Assembly: GCF_023343835.1 (NCBI RefSeq)
Contig: NC_064444.1
Coordinates: 18,947,219-19,011,218, forward strand
Direction: 5' to 3'
From: Lagopus muta
Taxonomy: Eukaryota > Chordata > Aves > Galliformes > Phasianidae
Length of the DNA: 64,000 nt
The translations under genes were made by a program, and so were the position numbers. Below are positions 59,601 through 64,000 of the stretch, piece after piece (the stretch's first letter is position 1; each line of letters opens with the position of its first letter). The notes beneath the pieces are model-generated. The model was not told the origin of the DNA. It worked only from the letters and a program-made list of their open reading frames with translations, and did not search any database.

Positions 59601-62600
59601 AGATTCTCCAAGCGGTCAAATCCTGCAGAAAAAAAAAACAAAAAAGATGTTTCAAACTGAAACTGCATTGGCTAAAATTAAGTCATTCAAAGCATAAATT
59701 CATTAAGCCAGTGCTGCTGAAACAGCCTGTGAGAATACCTGCACTAAAACTGATGGTAAGACTTCTAGCAATTCAATTGGCCCATTAAGGGAGAAAATGT
59801 ACCTACAAGGTACCTATTCTGGTCTTCATCTTGTGGAGCGCTTAGATTCTTAAATACTGAGAAAATAGTAAACATAAAGTCAAATGTTGAAGGTAGGTTT
59901 AGCATGTTGTGTTTATTTAAAACCATTCACCATGCTGGATAATCGGAAAAACTGCTCAGAGATCAGAAAAGGGTGACCTGTTCTAGCAACTTATTCTTTC
60001 AGTAGTATTTGAGAACATACAGCATGTGTTTACTGTTGTTTTGTCACTACAGAAGTCCCAAAATTTGGTGAAAACTTTGTTACACAAAGACATTTAAAAA
60101 TAAAACATATGAATTAGATCAGTATTTTAAGACATCTTTTCTAAAAAAGCAGTGCCTCTTGGTTCCTATCAATCTTTTGAATGACTCTACAAAATGAGTC
60201 AGGCCAATCGCCTAAGGTTCACTTTTCTACCTTCATATTTGCTCGTTTTGTTTCACAATTACATTATTATATCAAATTAAATTATGTTTCTCATTTAAAA
60301 GGATGTTTAAATACCTACCTCACATCAGTGAGCCATAAACTAGATTCCCTGCCAGGATACTATTTAGAGTGATACATCCATACAATCTTGTACACGGCTT
60401 ACCTTTATAATGCAAGTAAAGCGTATCATTTAAGGATGGGGTCAAGTACAACTTTTGCTGCTTACAAATGTCTTGCAGAATCTTTTTTGTCATTCTAAAA
60501 GAATAATAGGAAGCAGAAGCAAAAAAACTTCAGCACACATTCTATTATTTTTTATAAAACAGATTTCAATGCAAAATAATATTTCTTCTATGCAAGAGAA
60601 ATAGCTACAGCTTACAAGACAATACTCAGAGTGAAAAAGCTCTACATTTTTTTAGATCTGCTTTCCATTCATACCGGCCTGAAGTGTGTTACCAGGCCCT
60701 TCCTATTTCTGCTATAAAGAGAATGTAGGTAGGATATTAGAGAGCTCATCTTCTTTAAAAAGAGCAGCATGAATTTTTGTTAGACTGGTTATTTCTTCTT
60801 CTGCCCTTTCCTCCATTTTTTGCTGCTTTGGTGCAACATCTCTGCTGGCATAGCCAATAAGCAACACCTAGGACCCTGAGTCACCATTTCAGACTAGAAA
60901 GTCAATAGTTATCAACCTAACATTTTGATGAAAGGCTGGCAGCCAGTAACATTTTAGCACACCTCTTTAATTGGCTAGGAATGCCAGAGCAGAAAATGGG
61001 CAGCATCAGTTAAATGGTAATTACTTAACATTCAGTTCTGTTTACGAGAGCATTCATTCAAGTGAGAACCCAGAAAAGGATCCCAAGGGAAGCCCAGGGC
61101 TACAGATGTGCAGAGACAGGGATAAACTTGCGGTTGTTGCAGATCCTGCTCTAGAGAGCACTGCACTGATAGTTCCATGGAGGTGGCAGTCCTCCAGCAC
61201 AAACTTTACAAAGAATAACTGGATACTGTTTTGGAGGCCAGTCTGCACAGCTAAACACAATTTTAGCATAGGGAATAAAATTGGGAACCCATCAAGAAGA
61301 TATCTAGTAAAAACATTCTGAAGCTGAAAACACAGATTTTTTCCTGCATAGGAAGATCAGATTCTTTTAAAACAAAATTCCACCCGAAATATAACTTGTA
61401 GTAGATATCCTTCACCTAAAGAAATATTGCAATAGCATGATACTATATGATCCAAAATTATTTTCCACTTCCAAGTCCCTTATTAATAGAATGAACTTGG
61501 CATTTGTGGTCTTATTTGTAGGACTAAAACTTTTAACAGTAAGACTTCCTTGGCAAGCAGGTATTTTCAAAACAAACAACACCATGAGTAAAGGCAGTGA
61601 AGGTGTATCTTTCACCATGAACTCTGAGATTTCTCTGTTAGATACAGTCACTTACCATGCTGTAAACTTCAATATTGCTGAAGAACAAAAGTCTAATGCA
61701 GTAAACTGACTAGTTCTTGGGGCAATACCAAATATGATTGTCAGCCTGTTACTGCTCTACAGGCTGAAATAAACCTCTGGAGGAATGAAGGATTTATAAA
61801 TGTTGAGCAAAATCTCTAAAACATACTGTTTTCTTGCACTGTGAGCCCAAGTATGCTACTATACACAGTGTGCATGCGGTGTATTACTCTGGTTTCCATT
61901 GAGCTATTCAGAGCAGCATTTAATCAAATCATCAGCATCCTTAGGCAATTTACAGAACCATAAAATGTGTTCCTTAAGAATGCTAAGTATCATGTGCAGT
62001 TGTTACACTTCTGACATCATTACTCACATTTATTTAATTTATTTTAATTTTAATTTAATTTTGATGGCCTGATTAGCCTGGGATAATGAAGTTACTTATC
62101 CAACCTAGTTCCTGGTAACTCGGAGGGCCTCTGTCCCTTCACATACCTCTGCCAAAAATTGTCCTGACAGCTGTAATATTTACATTAAGATGAATTAATA
62201 CAGTGCATCCTTTGAATTCATACTGAGAATTGGTCAAATCTGGTCCCACAAGAGTTTGCAGAAATTTTTCCAAATCCACTAAAAACTACATCATACATTT
62301 AAAAGGTAGTTTGCTAAATAAAAAGAAGTACATATCAACAATTCCTGAGTTATTGATTAATCTCAAGTTCATCTTCAAAATCATTTTCCAGAGTTAAGGT
62401 TAACATGTAGAGAGTAAATATGTGAAGCTCCTACTGATTTCAGTGATGCCAGGATTTAAATAAAAACCATCAATAAACAATATTTTACCTCACACAGCCC
62501 CCTTTTTCTTCTGTCTTTTGACTGAATGAGCTGGTTACTGACTTGTGATCACCAACCAATTTTTGCTCATCCCGTTGATCTGCTCTGGATGTACAGTTGA

Positions 62601-64000
62601 TGGCTTTCTGTTCAGTTTTAACATCTTTGTTGTAAGAAAACAAGTTGCAGTTCAGTATGGGTGGAGGAATATTGTGTCATGTTTCCAGTTAGTCCAGAAA
62701 AATACTGAAAAGCACTTGAATATGAATTTCAAGAAAATTTGCGTTCTAACCAAGATTTTTGCAGATCTTTTTAATTAAAATAAGCTTAACTTTCTATAGG
62801 AGACAAAATACAACAATAACTAGTAACAAAATAAACTGCTGAAATATTGCATTTGTTTACATATGAAAGTCAGGCAGAACACTTAAGTCTTAGGTATTAT
62901 TATAATATACAGTGAGAATACGATACTGGCACCAATGTTTTAGGATCTTGGACATCCACTGTATATTACATGTAATTAACAATAATTAGAGCTAAACAAG
63001 ACTGCTAAAGCCTAATTTACGCGCTAAGACTACTTTAACACGTAAAGATAATGTCAACAAATCAGTCAACACAAAAACTGTCTGCTCTTCCACAAATTTA
63101 CCTTTTTGTACTTTTTGGAGGGTGTCTCCAGTGCTATAGTTATTCAAGCTGTCTTTACTCTGCCTCTGGCCAATTGCATTTTCAATAGTTTTCTCTTCAG
63201 ATTCCTGCTCAGAACCTTCTAGTTTTGCTTCTGGTCCTGACTCTTAAGAAAGAAACAAATAGGATGATTGTACACAAGTCACAAATATGACTGTAATTAA
63301 AACAATTAGAGGTAAGGCCGGATGTATGACTTTAATACATAAAGTAAGCTTCCAGAAAAAGGAAATTCAAGAAACAAGGAATGGCGGGAGGGGAAGGGCC
63401 AGTAAGCCTCAGTTACAGCAAGACCTTCAGTGAATTCAGCGTGGGAAAGAACAAACTTAACAACAGACTCTTATATACTCAACAACAGTTTTTTTCCCAG
63501 CTGCGTGGACTCAGCTCAATCACTGCTGCCCTGCGCCTCCCAGCAGTGCAGCTGCCAGAGCTCACCCCTGCTGACAGGACAGCCTTCACTCAGTGCGTGG
63601 GCAGCTTCATTTCCAGTGTTGCTCAGCGTCTCTCTCAACACCTCTGGCGCAATGACCGCTCCTGCGTGGCCTCTCTCCAAGTCTCTGCTGCGTGACAGCA
63701 TTCTGAGATACGAGATTTAGACAAGCCGTGTCAGGTCGCCGCGCGGCTCACAGCGCTACTGCCAGACGCTACGTCTAAAAGCTTTGGCAGGACCCGTCAG
63801 AGGCAGAGGAGACCGGAACGAGCAGATTACGGAGCGTGCGGCTGCTCAGCGGGCAGCACCGTGCCGGCGCGGCCCAGACCCCCTCAGCACACAGCAGCAC
63901 AAAGGCTGACCGAGGCGCTGTTCTCCTCAGCGCCGGCCTGCAGCCCCGGGACGGCCCTCCATTACCTGCCCCCGCAGCTCAGCTCGTGCTGGCAGCAGGG
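50635..64000 (-). CDS. DNAAF1: Dynein axonemal assembly factor 1 (LRRC50), 5' partial
   Basis: DNAAF1 is a cytoplasmic factor needed to preassemble outer and inner dynein arms of motile cilia. Exons in transcript order are 63102-63242, 62489-62624, 60403-60494, 59401-59622, 58548-58714, 58150-58271, 57402-57616, 56228-56473, 55550-55659, 53046-53114, 51050-51410 and 50635-50732. They encode about 659 codons with consistent phases. After an acidic N-terminus, [20 protein letters not shown] opens the conserved core. The leucine-rich repeats follow ([60 protein letters not shown]), then the cap [18 protein letters not shown] and a charged helix ([20 protein letters not shown]). The C-terminal half is acidic and poorly conserved, ending SERGLD. 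The repeated PEGTLPAE segment of human is absent. The first exon probably ends at the donor at 63965 and continues outside. It reads through only if the next acceptor is cut after 63241 (AAGAG), which shortens that exon by two bases. Confidence 0.92.
54000..54245 (+). mobile_element. Possible solo-LTR-like remnant
   Basis: TATAAA (54149-54154) and AATAAA (54214-54219) lie 65 bp apart in an otherwise plain intron, the spacing expected of an LTR promoter and polyadenylation signal. No paired LTR, primer-binding site or gag/pol/env-like sequence was seen, and the edges are guesses. If real it is a broken old fossil in a DNAAF1 intron. Chance is a serious alternative. Confidence 0.22.
57967..57989. 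repeat. Poly-T tract
   Basis: A T run of about 20 bases lies in a DNAAF1 intron. No SINE or processed gene was seen beside it. Confidence 0.7.
63700..64000 (-). promoter_or_regulatory. DNAAF1: CpG-rich start region of DNAAF1, cut by window end
   Basis: CpG density rises sharply here (gtcgccgcgcggc, gtgccggcgcggcccag). A strong minus-strand donor, GGGGGCAG/gtaatg with intron base 63965, closes an exon that leaves the window. The start codon and transcription start are probably to the right of 64000. Part of this stretch is therefore the beginning of intron 1, within the island. Confidence 0.55.

Noticed and set aside
63381-63695. 104-codon plus-strand open frame near the DNAAF1 first exon
   Set aside because: It overlaps the antisense of DNAAF1 intron 1 and the island shore, and does not match HSDL1 or another neighbour that I know.
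1-64000. CRISPR arrays, prokaryotic operons, tRNA or rRNA genes and intact virus-like elements
   Set aside because: Nothing with the needed structure was seen; the spliced vertebrate genes and CR1 content show a nuclear bird locus.

Overview
The window looks like a gene-rich stretch of a bird genome, most likely a galliform such as chicken. Two things point there: many fragments of the avian LINE CR1, and five recognisable vertebrate genes with compact exons. Genes were identified from remembered family sequences and splice models were joined by eye, so the names are firm but transcript ends are not.

Layout from left to right. B3GNT9 (minus) has its whole coding region in one exon at 2618-3865, and a CpG island at about 9040-9760 is its likely promoter. 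TRADD (minus) has four coding exons between 15931 and 25896 that join without a phase clash into 304 residues. A CpG island at 27180-27560 sits between TRADD and FBXL8 (plus, two coding exons, 28771-30435, 379 residues) and looks like a shared bidirectional promoter. HSF4 (plus) has 13 coding exons between 31942 and 46411 (510 residues). DNAAF1/LRRC50 (minus) has 12 coding exons between 50635 and 63242 plus a first exon that runs off the right edge. HSF4 and DNAAF1 converge across about 4.2 kb with no further gene seen.

The order B3GNT9-TRADD-FBXL8-HSF4, with the same relative strands, matches human 16q22.1. DNAAF1 as next neighbour does not: in human it lies at 16q24.1. TRADD is the death-domain adaptor of TNF receptor 1, FBXL8 an F-box substrate receptor of SCF ubiquitin ligases, HSF4 a lens-associated heat-shock factor, B3GNT9 a Golgi glycosyltransferase and DNAAF1 an axonemal dynein assembly factor. 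They are neighbours by descent; nothing here suggests a joint pathway.

Most unexpected is a 98-bp near-perfect inverted repeat (27234-27331) with strong G-quadruplex potential, inside the TRADD/FBXL8 island and starting at a likely TRADD splice donor. Also notable are a broken NRAMP (SLC11A) gene fragment inside a TRADD intron, a datable nest of CR1 insertions, the fact that every CR1 copy found lies in the same orientation, and a Pro-to-Leu change at a conserved spot of the HSF4 DNA-binding domain. I saw no tRNA, rRNA, CRISPR array or coding-competent virus-like element; one weak solo-LTR-like remnant is noted.
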